From Pseudomonas multiresinivorans (lineage in GTDB: Bacteria; Pseudomonadota; Gammaproteobacteria; Pseudomonadales; Pseudomonadaceae): a DNA stretch of 64,000 nucleotides. The notes beneath the pieces were generated by a model. The model was given only the letters and a program-made list of their open reading frames with translations. It did not search any database and was not told the DNA's origin. The position numbers were made by a program, and so were the translations under genes. Location of the stretch: contig NZ_CP048833.1 in NCBI RefSeq assembly GCF_012971725.1, positions 1,736,001-1,800,000 of the forward strand. The letters run 5' to 3'. Positions 43,447 through 51,605 of this stretch are shown in pieces (within the stretch, counting starts at the first letter, position 1; the number at the start of each line of letters is the position of its first letter).

Positions 43447-43505
43447 TGGGACGAACCACTATTCTGAAAAAGAACAGGGTTCCCCATTGGCTCCATTTCG
43501 TCCCA
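43447..43505. promoter_or_regulatory. Inverted repeat between MFS and LysR genes
   Basis: TGGGACGAA (43447-43455) and TTCGTCCCA (43497-43505) are perfect inverse complements 41 bases apart in the divergent promoter. They are candidate sites for the adjacent LysR regulator. Confidence 0.45.
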
Positions 43506-43542
43506 TCATTGGGTCTCTTGAGGATTCAAAAGGGGCTGCCTG

Positions 43543-44448
43543 ATGGATGACCGACTCGATGGTATCGCCACCTTCGTCCAGGTGGTGGACGCCGGCAGCT
43601 TCGCCCTGGCCGCCGAGCGCCTGAACCTCACTCGCTCGGCGGTAGGCAAGGCCATCGCCCGGCTGGAGGCGCGCTTGGGGGTGCGCTTGCTGCAGCGGAC
43701 CACGCGCAGCCAGAACCTCACCGACGACGGCCAGGTGTTCTACGACAGTTGCGTGCGCGCGCTGGCCGAACTGGACGCCGCGCACACCGCGCTGGAGGGC
43801 GGTCGGATGGAGCCGCGCGGGCGCCTGCGGGTCAGCGTGCCGATCTCCTTCGGCCACCTCTGCGTGGTGCCGCTGATGCTGGCGCTGGCGCGGCAGTATC
43901 CGTCGCTGAAGATCGACCTGTCCTTCACCGACCGCCGCGTCGACCTGGTGGAAGAGGGCTTCGACCTCGCCGTGCGCATCGGCCCGCTGGGCGACAGCGC
44001 CACGCTCGCCGCGCGCAAGCTGGGCGTGCAGTACACCAGCATCGGCGCGGCGCCCTCGTATATCGCCGAGCACGGCATGCCCGAAGGTCTGGACGACCTC
44101 GCCGGCCACTCGGCCATCAGCTACTCGGTTGCCGGTGTCACTTCACCCTGGGACCTGCGCGACGACGACGGCCAGGCGAAACGCATCGACATCGACCCAC
44201 AGCTGAGCATGGACGACCTGCAGGCCATCACCGCCGCCGCCGTGGCCGGCTTCGGCCTGGCACGGCTGCCGTCCTGGCTGCTGGCGCGGCACGTGAAGCT
44301 GGGCGAGTTGGTGGTGGTGAAGGGCCGCTGCAACCTGCCGCCGCTGGAGATCCATGCGGTGTGGCCGAAGACCCGCTACATGCCGTCGAAGATCCGCTGC
44401 GCCATCGATGCGCTGGTGGCCGGGATTCCGGCGCTGCTGGCCGACTGA
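43543..44448 (+). CDS. LysR-family transcriptional regulator
   Basis: The 301-residue regulator has an N-terminal helix-turn-helix (GSFALAAERLNLTRSAVGKAIARLEARLGVRLLQRTTR, residues 20-53) and a C-terminal effector domain with PISFGHLCVVPLMLALARQYP and GLARLPSWLLARH. It belongs to the CrgA/AaeR-like subgroup that often represses or activates divergent efflux genes. It lies divergent to the DHA2 exporter. Confidence 0.9.
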   Translation: MDDRLDGIATFVQVVDAGSFALAAERLNLTRSAVGKAIARLEARLGVRLLQRTTRSQNLTDDGQVFYDSCVRALAELDAAHTALEGGRMEPRGRLRVSVPISFGHLCVVPLMLALARQYPSLKIDLSFTDRRVDLVEEGFDLAVRIGPLGDSATLAARKLGVQYTSIGAAPSYIAEHGMPEGLDDLAGHSAISYSVAGVTSPWDLRDDDGQAKRIDIDPQLSMDDLQAITAAAVAGFGLARLPSWLLARHVKLGELVVVKGRCNLPPLEIHAVWPKTRYMPSKIRCAIDALVAGIPALLAD

Positions 44449-44559
44449 ACCATTGGCGTCGACGCCTGCCCAAAGGGCTCGCCGCTCGGCCGGTTTGCAA
44501 GCCGACGGCGGGCCGCTATCGTTGGCCGTTGGTCCATCCGTTTCCATGTAAGGGATTTC

Positions 44560-45135
44560 ATGCGCTCGCTGTTCGCCTTCCTCTTCGCGGCCTGCTTCGC
44601 CGCTTCCGCCCAGGCTGCCTGGTACCTCGACTACGAGTCCTCGCGGCTGACCTTCGTCACCACCAAGAATGCCGATATCGCCGAGGTGAACCGCTTCCTG
44701 GTGATGCACGGCAAGGTGGAGGAACAGGGCCAGGTGGAGCTGCGCATCGAGATGGATTCAGTCAGCAGCGGTATTCCGCTACGCGATGAGCGCCTGCGCG
44801 ACAAGCTGTTCGACACCGAGAAATTCCCCGAGGCGCGTATCACCTCGCGCATCGACCTGCGCCCCATCACCGAACTGGCCAGCGGCGTGCAACTGGAGAT
44901 GCGCCTGCCACTGCGCCTGGAGCTCAACGGCCAGGCGAAGGACTACCGCACCGATGTACTGATCACCCGCCTGGACGAGCACCGCTTCCAGGTCGTGACT
45001 CTGCAGCCGCTGGTGATCAATGCCGCTGACTTCGGCCTCGCGCCAGGCGTGGCGCAACTGCGCAAACTGGCCGGGCTGAAGAGTATCGGCCTGTCGGTGC
45101 CCGTGGGCGCCGTGCTGATCTTCGCCTCGCGGTGA
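44560..45135 (+). CDS. YceI-family periplasmic protein (copy 2)
   Basis: The 191-residue protein has a signal peptide (LFAACFAASAQA) and a YceI domain beginning WYLDYESSRLTFVTTKNADIAEVNRF, with GIPLRDERLRDKLFDTEKFPEA. This is the same block as the 40732 gene, showing an in-window duplication. Its stop TGA overlaps the GTG start of the phospholipase D gene (GTGA), so the two are translationally coupled. Confidence 0.88.
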   Translation: MRSLFAFLFAACFAASAQAAWYLDYESSRLTFVTTKNADIAEVNRFLVMHGKVEEQGQVELRIEMDSVSSGIPLRDERLRDKLFDTEKFPEARITSRIDLRPITELASGVQLEMRLPLRLELNGQAKDYRTDVLITRLDEHRFQVVTLQPLVINAADFGLAPGVAQLRKLAGLKSIGLSVPVGAVLIFASR

Positions 45136-46289
45136 GCGGCCCGATCTTTCCCTGGCGAACGGGCAACCGCTTCGCCCTGCTCTGCGACGGAGAGCGCTTC
45201 TTTCCGCGCATGTTCCAGGCCATCGACAGCGCCGAGCGGCAGATCGAGCTGGAACTCTACCTGGTGGAAAGCGGCAGCTGCGCCGAGGCGCTGCTGGATC
45301 GCCTGCTGGCCGCCCTGGGGCGCGGTGTGAAGGTGCGCTGCCTGTTCGATGCCTTCGGCAGCCTGAAGCTTTCCAGCGCCTGGACGCGGCAACTGGTGGA
45401 GGCGGGCGGCGAACTGAGCCACTACAACCCGCTTAACTGGAAGGCCGGCCTGCGCAACCTGTACCGCGATCACCGCAAGCTGCTGCTGGTGGACGAGCGC
45501 ATCGCCTACGTCGGCGGCACCGGTGCTACCGACGAGTTCTGGTCCGCGCGGGAGAACCGCAGCGACTGGCATGAGGTGATGGTGGAGTTGACCGGCCACA
45601 TCGTCGCCGACTGGCAACGCCTGTTCGAGCGGCAATGGAATGCCTGTCTTGGCGTGCGGGCCTGGAAGCCCCGCGAGGAAGTCCTGCTGACCCGCCTGCC
45701 GCCCATTCCCAACTACGGCGAAGGCCTGGCGCGTGTGGCCTACGCAGACGCCGGCCAGCATCGCGACATCCTCCAGGCGCTGGTGCGCTCGCTGCGCGGT
45801 GCGCACCAGCGGGTGTGGCTGGCGACGCCGTATTTCCTGCCGACCTGGAAGGTCCGCCGGGCGCTGCGCAAGGCCGCCCAGCGCGGCGTCGATGTGCGGC
45901 TGCTGCTCACTGGCCGGCTGACCGACCACGCGCCGGTGCGTTACGCAGGCCAGCGCTACTACCCTGGCCTGCTGCGCGCCGGGGTGAAGATCTTCGAATA
46001 CCAGCCGCGCTTTCTTCATCTGAAGATGGTACTGGTCGATGACTGGGTCAGCGTCGGCTCGTGCAACTTCGATCATTGGAACCTTCGGTTCAATCTGGAG
46101 GCCAATGTAGAAGCGTTCGATCCGCAATTCACCGCGGCGGTGGCCGACTGCCTGGCCGCCGACTTCGCCCAGAGCCGCGAGATCGACCTGGGATTCTGGC
46201 GCGCGCGCCCCTGGTGGAAGCGCCTGCGCGAGCGGCTGTGGGGCTCGCTGGACCGACTGGTGGTGAACTTCCTCGACCGCCGCCGCTGA
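45132..46289 (+). CDS. Phospholipase D-type cardiolipin synthase
   Basis: The 385-residue protein has two HKD (HxKx4D) motifs: DHRKLLLVDERIAYVGGTG near residue 117 and HLKMVLVDDWVSVGSCNFD near residue 298. It resembles ClsB-type cardiolipin synthases, which join phosphatidyl groups at the inner membrane, but other PLD reactions are possible. GTG at 45132 overlaps the yceI stop. No signal peptide is present. Confidence 0.85.
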   Translation: MSGPIFPWRTGNRFALLCDGERFFPRMFQAIDSAERQIELELYLVESGSCAEALLDRLLAALGRGVKVRCLFDAFGSLKLSSAWTRQLVEAGGELSHYNPLNWKAGLRNLYRDHRKLLLVDERIAYVGGTGATDEFWSARENRSDWHEVMVELTGHIVADWQRLFERQWNACLGVRAWKPREEVLLTRLPPIPNYGEGLARVAYADAGQHRDILQALVRSLRGAHQRVWLATPYFLPTWKVRRALRKAAQRGVDVRLLLTGRLTDHAPVRYAGQRYYPGLLRAGVKIFEYQPRFLHLKMVLVDDWVSVGSCNFDHWNLRFNLEANVEAFDPQFTAAVADCLAADFAQSREIDLGFWRARPWWKRLRERLWGSLDRLVVNFLDRRR

Positions 46290-46321
46290 CGTCGTTGTTG
46301 TCTGTCGAGAAGGAGAGAGGC

Positions 46322-47614
46322 GTGGAGACCAATCGCAAGGAACGTTTCATCGGGCTGGAATGGCTGCGCTTCCTGATGGGCCTGTACGTGGTGATCTACC
46401 ACACGTTGCACAGCTACCCCGCCGAGCAGAAGTTCGCCGGCCTCGATGACCTCACCGCCCTGGGCTTTTTCGCCACCAGCACCTTCTTCGTGCTTTCCGG
46501 CTTCCTGCTGTGCCACGTCTACGTCACCGATGGACAGCTCCGTGAGAGCCCGCGCAGCTTCTTCACCAAGCGCCTGTCCAACCTCTACCCGCTGCACATC
46601 TTCTCGATCCTGCTGACCATCGCCGTGCTGCTGGTGGTCAGCGGGCTGGGCATCGGCCCGGACCTGGACCAGGCCACGCCGCGCTTCGTCATCTACGACA
46701 CCAACGAGGCCATCGGCCGGCTGCAGCCGGAGCTGTTCCACCACTGGATGAGCGACCGCGAACTGCTGTTCAACAGTATCCTGCAGCTGACCATGCTGCA
46801 GGCGTGGAACCCGTATTACCTGACCTTCAACGCGCCGCTCTGGTCGCTGTCGACGCTGTTCTTCTTCTACCTCTGCTTCCCCTTCGTTGCGCCGCGCCTG
46901 GCGCGTCTGCAGCACAAATGGCGTTGGCTGCTGGTGCTCTGGGGCGTGTACCTGATCCCGCCGCTGCTGGTAGTCGCGAGCGAACAGTACGGTATGCCCT
47001 GGACCGGGCTGTTGCACCGCAACCCGCTGCTGCGCCTGCCGGAGTTCCTCAGCGGCATCCTCGCCTACGGGCTCTTCCGCGAGTACAAGGACGCCGGCCG
47101 CCTGCCCGGCCGCGGAACGCTGGTGGCGATGGGCGCGTTCGTGCTGGCCAACTTCCTGGTCGCCGATTACCTCTACACCCACGGCGCCAAGTTCTGGTAC
47201 TTCCTGTTGCACAACGGCCTGCTGCTGCCCGCGCAGCTGATGCTGGTGTACATGAGCGCCTTGCCGCGGGACCCGAAGAGCAGCCTGGTGCGGCACTGGT
47301 CGCCACGGCTGGGGGCGGCGTCACTGTCGCTGTTCGCCCTGCACGTGCCGTTGTTTACGCTGTTCTCGCGGACGGAAAAACTGATTCGCGCACCGGGGGA
47401 CTGCCTCGCGGACTGGGCCTTCTGCGTCGAGTCGGCTACCCATCAGCAATTGTCGCTGTGGCTGTATCCGCTGTTCCTGCTGTTCATGGTCACCAGCTGC
47501 GTGCTGGTGCAGGAGCGCTGCGTGGTGCCGGTGCGCAAATGGCTCGTGCGGCACCTGTTGCCGGCCCCGCCTGCGCCACCGACCGCGCGGCGGCGAGTGG
47601 TTACCGAGTCGTAA
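46322..47614 (+). CDS. Acyltransferase 3 (OafA-type) membrane protein
   Basis: The 430-residue protein has about ten TM segments. The N-terminus FIGLEWLRFLMGLYVVIYHTLH and FVLSGFLLCHVY (with Arg-His residues of the AT3 family) identify it. AT3 proteins acetylate or acylate cell-surface glycans. GTG at 46322 is preceded by AAGGAGAGAG. It is separated from the PLD gene by 32 bases, and the run YceI - PLD - acyltransferase suggests an envelope lipid or glycan module. Confidence 0.85.
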   Translation: METNRKERFIGLEWLRFLMGLYVVIYHTLHSYPAEQKFAGLDDLTALGFFATSTFFVLSGFLLCHVYVTDGQLRESPRSFFTKRLSNLYPLHIFSILLTIAVLLVVSGLGIGPDLDQATPRFVIYDTNEAIGRLQPELFHHWMSDRELLFNSILQLTMLQAWNPYYLTFNAPLWSLSTLFFFYLCFPFVAPRLARLQHKWRWLLVLWGVYLIPPLLVVASEQYGMPWTGLLHRNPLLRLPEFLSGILAYGLFREYKDAGRLPGRGTLVAMGAFVLANFLVADYLYTHGAKFWYFLLHNGLLLPAQLMLVYMSALPRDPKSSLVRHWSPRLGAASLSLFALHVPLFTLFSRTEKLIRAPGDCLADWAFCVESATHQQLSLWLYPLFLLFMVTSCVLVQERCVVPVRKWLVRHLLPAPPAPPTARRRVVTES

Positions 47615-47628
47615 CCCATCGTTGGGCC

Positions 47629-47704
47629 GTTCGCGAGCCAGGACTCGGCGTCCCCCTCGGTCCTACAGGTCGCGCTCTTCGCAGGAGCAAGCTTGCTCGC
47701 GAAC
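47629..47704. repeat. REP cluster with insert-bearing unit
   Basis: An inverted insert-bearing unit (47629-47670; read on the minus strand GTAGGACCGAGGGGGACGCC...GAGTCC) is followed by a type a-like unit with GCAGGAGCAAGC. Confidence 0.75.
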
Positions 47705-47805
47705 CAGATACTGCGCCGCCCTCACCAGCTCTGCCGACCTGCGCTGCGCGTGCTAGGTTTTCTGCAGCGCGCCGCCGCTGCGGCCCTTTGCGGACGAAAA
47801 CCACC

Positions 47806-48399
47806 ATGCCCATCGAGTTCCGCCTGCTAGGCGGAGACGCCCTTCGCCCGTTCATCGATGATCTGGCGCGACTGCGCATCACCGTGTTCCGCGAGTATCC
47901 GTACCTCTACGATGGCAGTCCGGAATATGAAGCCGGGTACCTCGACGGCCATGTGCGATCGGCCTGGAGCCTGTGCGTGCTGGTGATCGATGAGGGCAGG
48001 GTAGTGGGGGCTTCGACCGGGCTGCCGCTGCTGGACGAGGCCGAGGCTTTCCAGCAGCCGTTCCTGGCGCAGGGCTGGAACCCGGAGCGAATCTTCTACT
48101 TTGGTGAGTCGGTGGTTCTGCCGGAGTACCGCAGCGCCGCTCTCGACCTGCGTTTCTTCGAAGAACGCGAGCGCTTTGCGCGTGGTCTGGGTCGCTTCGA
48201 TTGGGCGGCCTTCTGCGCCCTTCGGCGGCCGCCGGAGCACAGCGCACGACCCGTCAGCTACCGCTCGCCGGACGCCTTCTGGCTGCAGCGTGGCTTCACT
48301 CCGCAACCCTCCCTGCAGACCGAATACCACTGGCGCGATATCGGCGAGCAGCAGGAGACTGCCAAGTCGATGATGTTCTGGCTCAAGGAGCTGAGCTGA
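47806..48399 (+). CDS. GNAT-family acetyltransferase
   Basis: The 197-residue protein shows the GNAT pattern: FIDDLARLRITVFREYPYLYDG near residue 16, SLCVLVIDEGRVVGASTGLP (beta strands) and FYFGESVVLPEYRSAALDLRFFEERERFARG, the acetyl-CoA region. The tail WLQRGFTPQPSLQTEYHWRDIGE is typical of the family. The substrate is unknown. ATG 47806 starts the domain directly. Confidence 0.85.
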   Translation: MPIEFRLLGGDALRPFIDDLARLRITVFREYPYLYDGSPEYEAGYLDGHVRSAWSLCVLVIDEGRVVGASTGLPLLDEAEAFQQPFLAQGWNPERIFYFGESVVLPEYRSAALDLRFFEERERFARGLGRFDWAAFCALRRPPEHSARPVSYRSPDAFWLQRGFTPQPSLQTEYHWRDIGEQQETAKSMMFWLKELS

Positions 48400-48406
48400 C
48401 TCGGGT

Positions 48407-48694
48407 TCAGTAACCGGCTTCGCGCTGGTGGCGGATCGCGAGGATGACCAGTGTTTCCCCATCGATGCGGTAGCGGGCTATGTAGCCGCTGTCACCGAAG
48501 TCGATGGGCCATTCGCGGAATTCGATCGGTAGGTCATCGATCAGTCGCCCCATCTGCGGATAGGCCCCCAGCGCCTGGGTGGCCTGGAGAATGATCTGGC
48601 CGGCACGGCGGGCGGCGGTGGGATTGGTTTCCCGGAGGAATCGGCGCAGGCGGTCGAGGTCGCGAAGCGCCGCGGGCGCGTAGATCACTCGCAT
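48407..48694 (-). CDS. ParE/RelE-type toxin
   Basis: The 95-residue protein (MRVIYAPAALRDLDRLRRF; YPQMGRLIDDLPIEFREWPI; GYIARYRIDGETLVILAIRHQREAGY) has the ParE/RelE fold pattern, with the conserved terminal RHQREAGY. Such toxins poison gyrase (ParE) or mRNA on the ribosome (RelE). Its start overlaps the antitoxin gene by ten bases, the usual operon layout. Confidence 0.9.
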   Translation of the reverse strand: MRVIYAPAALRDLDRLRRFLRETNPTAARRAGQIILQATQALGAYPQMGRLIDDLPIEFREWPIDFGDSGYIARYRIDGETLVILAIRHQREAGY

Positions 48695-48954
48695 TTCGGT
48701 GCGGCTTGCTCGTCCTCATCGCCCCAGCTGTTCAGCCAGCTCTCCACCGCTTCGGCAGCGACGTGCTGGCCGGTCGCCTGGAATTCTTCCCAGGCCTGCT
48801 CGGTGTCGCGCTTGAGCTTCTCGCGCTGCTCTTCACGCACGACGTATTGGCCGATGGCTTCGCGCATGATCCAGTGCGGCGAGCGCTGGCGCAGCTCGGC
48901 CAGCTCGCGGACGCGGGCGAGCATTTCCTCGTCGAGTTTGACTGAAGTGGCCAT
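48685..48954 (-). CDS. RHH (ParD/CopG-like) antitoxin
   Basis: The 89-residue protein starts TSVKLDEEMLARVRELAELRQRSPHWIMREAIGQYV, a ribbon-helix-helix DNA-binding domain, followed by a charged C-terminal tail that would bind the toxin. Two GGTAATAC copies just upstream (48976-48993) are a probable autoregulatory operator. Confidence 0.9.
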   Translation of the reverse strand: MATSVKLDEEMLARVRELAELRQRSPHWIMREAIGQYVVREEQREKLKRDTEQAWEEFQATGQHVAAEAVESWLNSWGDEDEQAAPKCE

Positions 48955-48975
48955 GGCGGCACCTGTGTAGTTAAA

Positions 48976-48993
48976 GGTAATACCGGGTAATAC
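48976..48993 (-). promoter_or_regulatory. Toxin-antitoxin operator, phased direct repeat
   Basis: GGTAATAC at 48976-48983 is repeated at 48986-48993, exactly ten bases later and so on the same helix face, 22 bases before the antitoxin start. Such repeats are typical RHH antitoxin sites. Confidence 0.5.
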
Positions 48994-49141
48994 TTCGCCC
49001 TGGGTGCAGCAGTGTCAAACAGGTTGGGATGAGCGGGGCTCGCCCTGGCGTTTGTGTGAACTCTTCGACCCGGACTTTCGACGGGTGGCAAGCCCCGGCG
49101 CGGTGGTTATGCTCCGGGCATAACCATAAGAGGGACTTTCC

Positions 49142-49720
49142 ATGCTCCGACTGGCCCTGTGCGCCTTTCTCCTGATGCTGGCCGGCTGCAGTTCGCCCGG
49201 CGCCTTCTTCGGCGCGGTGGATGGGCCGCCGTACAGTGCGCAGCCCGCAGATTCGCAGCAGGCCACGGTGTACCTCTACCGGCCGCAGAACCAGTGGTCC
49301 GATGAAGAACTGGAAGCGCCGGGGCTGTTCCTCAACAACGAGCTGATCGGCAGCCTGCCGAGCAACGGCTACTTCACCCTGCACTTCGCCCCCGGCAGTT
49401 ATCCACTGCAGATGCGCCGCCCGCTGCTGGGTAGCTTCTGGACCTTCTTCGCCGGTGGCAGCCTGGATTTCACCCTGATTGCGGGGTTCACCCTGGAAGC
49501 CCGCGCCGGCGAGGTGTACTACCTGCGCTACGACGAGACCCACACGCCACCCAAATACGAGCACACCGCCGGCCAGGGCGCCGGCCCGCTGCAACTGGTG
49601 GGCAAGGAGCTGGGCTCGCGGGAAATCCCCGCCACGCGCCAGGTGCAGGAGCCGGTGAGCATCGCCGCCAGCGGCAAGGAAGTCGAAGGGCCGGGCTTCT
49701 TCGAACGTATCGGTCTGTGA
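49142..49720 (+). CDS. DUF2846-type outer-membrane lipoprotein
   Basis: The 192-residue protein has a lipobox (LMLAGCSSPG, Cys16), then TVYLYRPQNQWSDEELEAPGLFLNNELIGSLPSNGYFTLHFAPG, matching DUF2846. Function is unknown. It is alone, with an inverted repeat/terminator just after it and the Fae cluster downstream. Confidence 0.8.
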   Translation: MLRLALCAFLLMLAGCSSPGAFFGAVDGPPYSAQPADSQQATVYLYRPQNQWSDEELEAPGLFLNNELIGSLPSNGYFTLHFAPGSYPLQMRRPLLGSFWTFFAGGSLDFTLIAGFTLEARAGEVYYLRYDETHTPPKYEHTAGQGAGPLQLVGKELGSREIPATRQVQEPVSIAASGKEVEGPGFFERIGL

Positions 49721-49735
49721 GATTCACGCCCCTCT

Positions 49736-49762
49736 GGAGTTATGAGGGCAACTCATAGCTCC
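49736..49762 (+). terminator. Hairpin terminator, or regulator site, before the Fae operon
   Basis: GGAGTTATGAG (49736-49746) pairs with CTCATAGCTCC (49752-49762), ten of eleven positions, with TTGAGTTTTTG after it. It fits an intrinsic terminator for the lipoprotein gene. It also contains CAACTCATAG, which recurs upstream of the LysR gene at 55561. Confidence 0.6.
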
Positions 49763-49849
49763 TTGAGTTTTTGTGGTTACCGGGCCGCTCGGGCCCGGTG
49801 CTAAAAATCGTCGCACCAGCTCATCGACAACAACAAAGAGCGACGCGAC

Positions 49850-49948
49850 ATGACTTCCTTCCTGCTTTCCCCGCCCTCGATCCGTCCTCTGCACTCCGGC
49901 CTGTCCGGTGCTTTCGCGCACCCGTCCTACTGGCCCGTCGATAGCTGA
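49850..49948 (+). CDS. Putative 32-residue leader peptide of the Fae operon
   Basis: A short ORF, MTSFLLSPPSIRPLHSG...PSYWPVDS, precedes the Fae gene. It is rich in Ser and Pro. The ATG has only a weak AAGAGCG ahead. A terminator-like hairpin (CCGGCG/CGCCGG, then TTTT) lies 18 bases beyond its stop. It could be an attenuation leader or chance; conservation is untested. Confidence 0.35.
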   Translation: MTSFLLSPPSIRPLHSGLSGAFAHPSYWPVDS

Positions 49949-49965
49949 TCCCAACCCTTTTTCCC

Positions 49966-49986
49966 CCGGCGCCCTCCGCCGGTTTT
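49966..49986 (+). promoter_or_regulatory. Attenuator-like hairpin before fae
   Basis: CCGGCG (49966-49971) pairs with CGCCGG (49977-49982) with a five-base loop, followed by TTTT. It lies between the leader ORF and the Fae gene. Confidence 0.4.
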
Positions 49987-50047
49987 GCCACGGGCCGCCC
50001 GAGCGTGCCCGGGCTTTCCTGCACCCCACGTTTGCATGAGGTACCCC

Positions 50048-50560
50048 ATGAAAAAGCTCGACCTGTACATCGGTGAAGGTTTCGAAGGCCCCGGCGTCAA
50101 CGCCGCGCACATCAACATCCTGCTCGGCCCGCGCAGCGGCCCGGCTGGCCAGGCGTTCGCAAGCAGCCTCGCCTCGCCCAGCCAGGGGCACTGCCCGTTC
50201 ATGGTGATCGCCCAGCCGAACATCCCGGTCAAGCCGATGACCCTCTACGTGAACAAGGCCGAGATCAACGGTGACATGCACGCCAACGCCACCTGGGGCG
50301 CGTCCCAGGCCGGTATCGCCAAGGCCGTTACCGAGGCGCTGCTGGACGGCACCCTGCCGCCCGAAGCCGAGGACGAGTGGGCCATCGTCACCGCCAACTG
50401 GGTCAACCCGGGCTGCGATGACCTCGATGCCGTCTACCTGAACAACTACAACGCCTGCCGCACCGCGATCCGCGCGGCGCTGAGCTGCAAGCCCGAGCGT
50501 GCGCAGCTGGCCGACGTGGTCAACGCCATCGCCAACCCCTTCTACACCCCCAAGGCCTGA
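50048..50560 (+). CDS. Formaldehyde-activating enzyme (Fae) homologue
   Basis: The 170-residue protein aligns along its full length with Fae: GEGFEGPGVNAAHINILLGP (residues 9-28, conserved His21), FASSLASPSQGH, VIAQPNIPVKPMTLYVNK and YNACRTAIRAAL. Fae condenses formaldehyde with tetrahydromethanopterin in methylotrophs and archaea. Pseudomonads are not known to make that cofactor, so the true reaction is uncertain. GAGGT precedes the ATG. It heads a four-gene operon: AKR 10 bases away, ALDH overlapping, MFS after 101 bases. Confidence 0.85.
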   Translation: MKKLDLYIGEGFEGPGVNAAHINILLGPRSGPAGQAFASSLASPSQGHCPFMVIAQPNIPVKPMTLYVNKAEINGDMHANATWGASQAGIAKAVTEALLDGTLPPEAEDEWAIVTANWVNPGCDDLDAVYLNNYNACRTAIRAALSCKPERAQLADVVNAIANPFYTPKA

Positions 50561-50570
50561 GGTAAGCGCC

Positions 50571-51605
50571 ATGCAATACATCCGTCTCGGCAACTCCGGC
50601 CTGCAGGTTTCCAAGCTGTGCCTGGGCACCATGAACATGGGCACTCCGGACTGGAAGCCGTGGATCTTCGATGAACAGAAAAGCGAGCCGATCGTGAAGC
50701 ACGCGCTGGATGCCGGCGTGAACTTCATCGACCTCGCCGACTTCTATTCCGCCGGCGTCGGCGAGGAAGTCGTCTGCCGCATCCTCAAGCGCCTGGTGCG
50801 CCGCGAGGATGTAGTGATCACCACCAAGGTCGGCTACGGCACCTGTCCGGGCATCAACGCCAGCGGCCATTCGCGCAAGCACATCATGGACGGCATCGAC
50901 GCCTCCCTGAAGCGCATGGGCATGGATTACGTCGACTTGTACATGCTGCACTTCTACGACGTGAACACGCCCGTGGAAGAGGTCATGGGCGCGATGAACG
51001 ACATCGTCCGCGCCGGCAAGGCCCGCTACATTGGCGTGTCCACCATGCTCACCGGCCAGCTGGCGAAGATCCTCATGGCCTGCGAGCGCAACGGCTGGGT
51101 CAAGCCGATCAACATGCAGCTGCAGCTCAACTGCGCCTACCGCGAGGAAGAGCGCGAGATGATCCCGTTCTGCCGCGACCAGGGCCTCGGCGTCTCGGTG
51201 TTCAGCCCGCTGGCGCGCGGCCTGCTGACCGGTGACGTGAACTCCACGCGCAATCAGACCGACTTCTTTACCCAGCAGATGTACGCCGACGAGGCTTCCT
51301 TCGAGATTGCCCGCTCCGTGCAGCGCGTCGCGCAGCGTCGCGGAGTATCCAATGCACAGATCGCCCAGGCCTGGGTGCTGCAGCATTCCGGTGTGGATTG
51401 CATGCTCGTTGGCGCCGACACCACCGCGCAATTCGACAGTGCCCTGGCCGCGCTGGAGACCCGCCTGGACGACGAGGAAATCTACGAGCTGGAGCGCAAC
51501 TACACGCCCTGCGACGTGATCAACGACTACACCGCCGGCAAGCGCATCCTGCGTGCCGCCCGCCCCATGCGCGAAGCCTTCGCGCTGACGGAGGCGGTGG
51601 CATGA
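50571..51605 (+). CDS. Aldo/keto reductase
   Basis: The 344-residue NADPH-dependent (beta/alpha)8 oxidoreductase has the complete tetrad: Asp54, Tyr59 (DLADFYSAG), Lys86 (ITTKVGYG) and His127 (YMLHFYD). It also shows SVFSPLARGLLTGDV and the C-terminal cofactor loop. It would reduce an aldehyde or ketone. GAGGTAAG precedes the start, ten bases after fae, and its stop overlaps the ALDH start (ATGA). Confidence 0.9.
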   Translation: MQYIRLGNSGLQVSKLCLGTMNMGTPDWKPWIFDEQKSEPIVKHALDAGVNFIDLADFYSAGVGEEVVCRILKRLVRREDVVITTKVGYGTCPGINASGHSRKHIMDGIDASLKRMGMDYVDLYMLHFYDVNTPVEEVMGAMNDIVRAGKARYIGVSTMLTGQLAKILMACERNGWVKPINMQLQLNCAYREEEREMIPFCRDQGLGVSVFSPLARGLLTGDVNSTRNQTDFFTQQMYADEASFEIARSVQRVAQRRGVSNAQIAQAWVLQHSGVDCMLVGADTTAQFDSALAALETRLDDEEIYELERNYTPCDVINDYTAGKRILRAARPMREAFALTEAVA

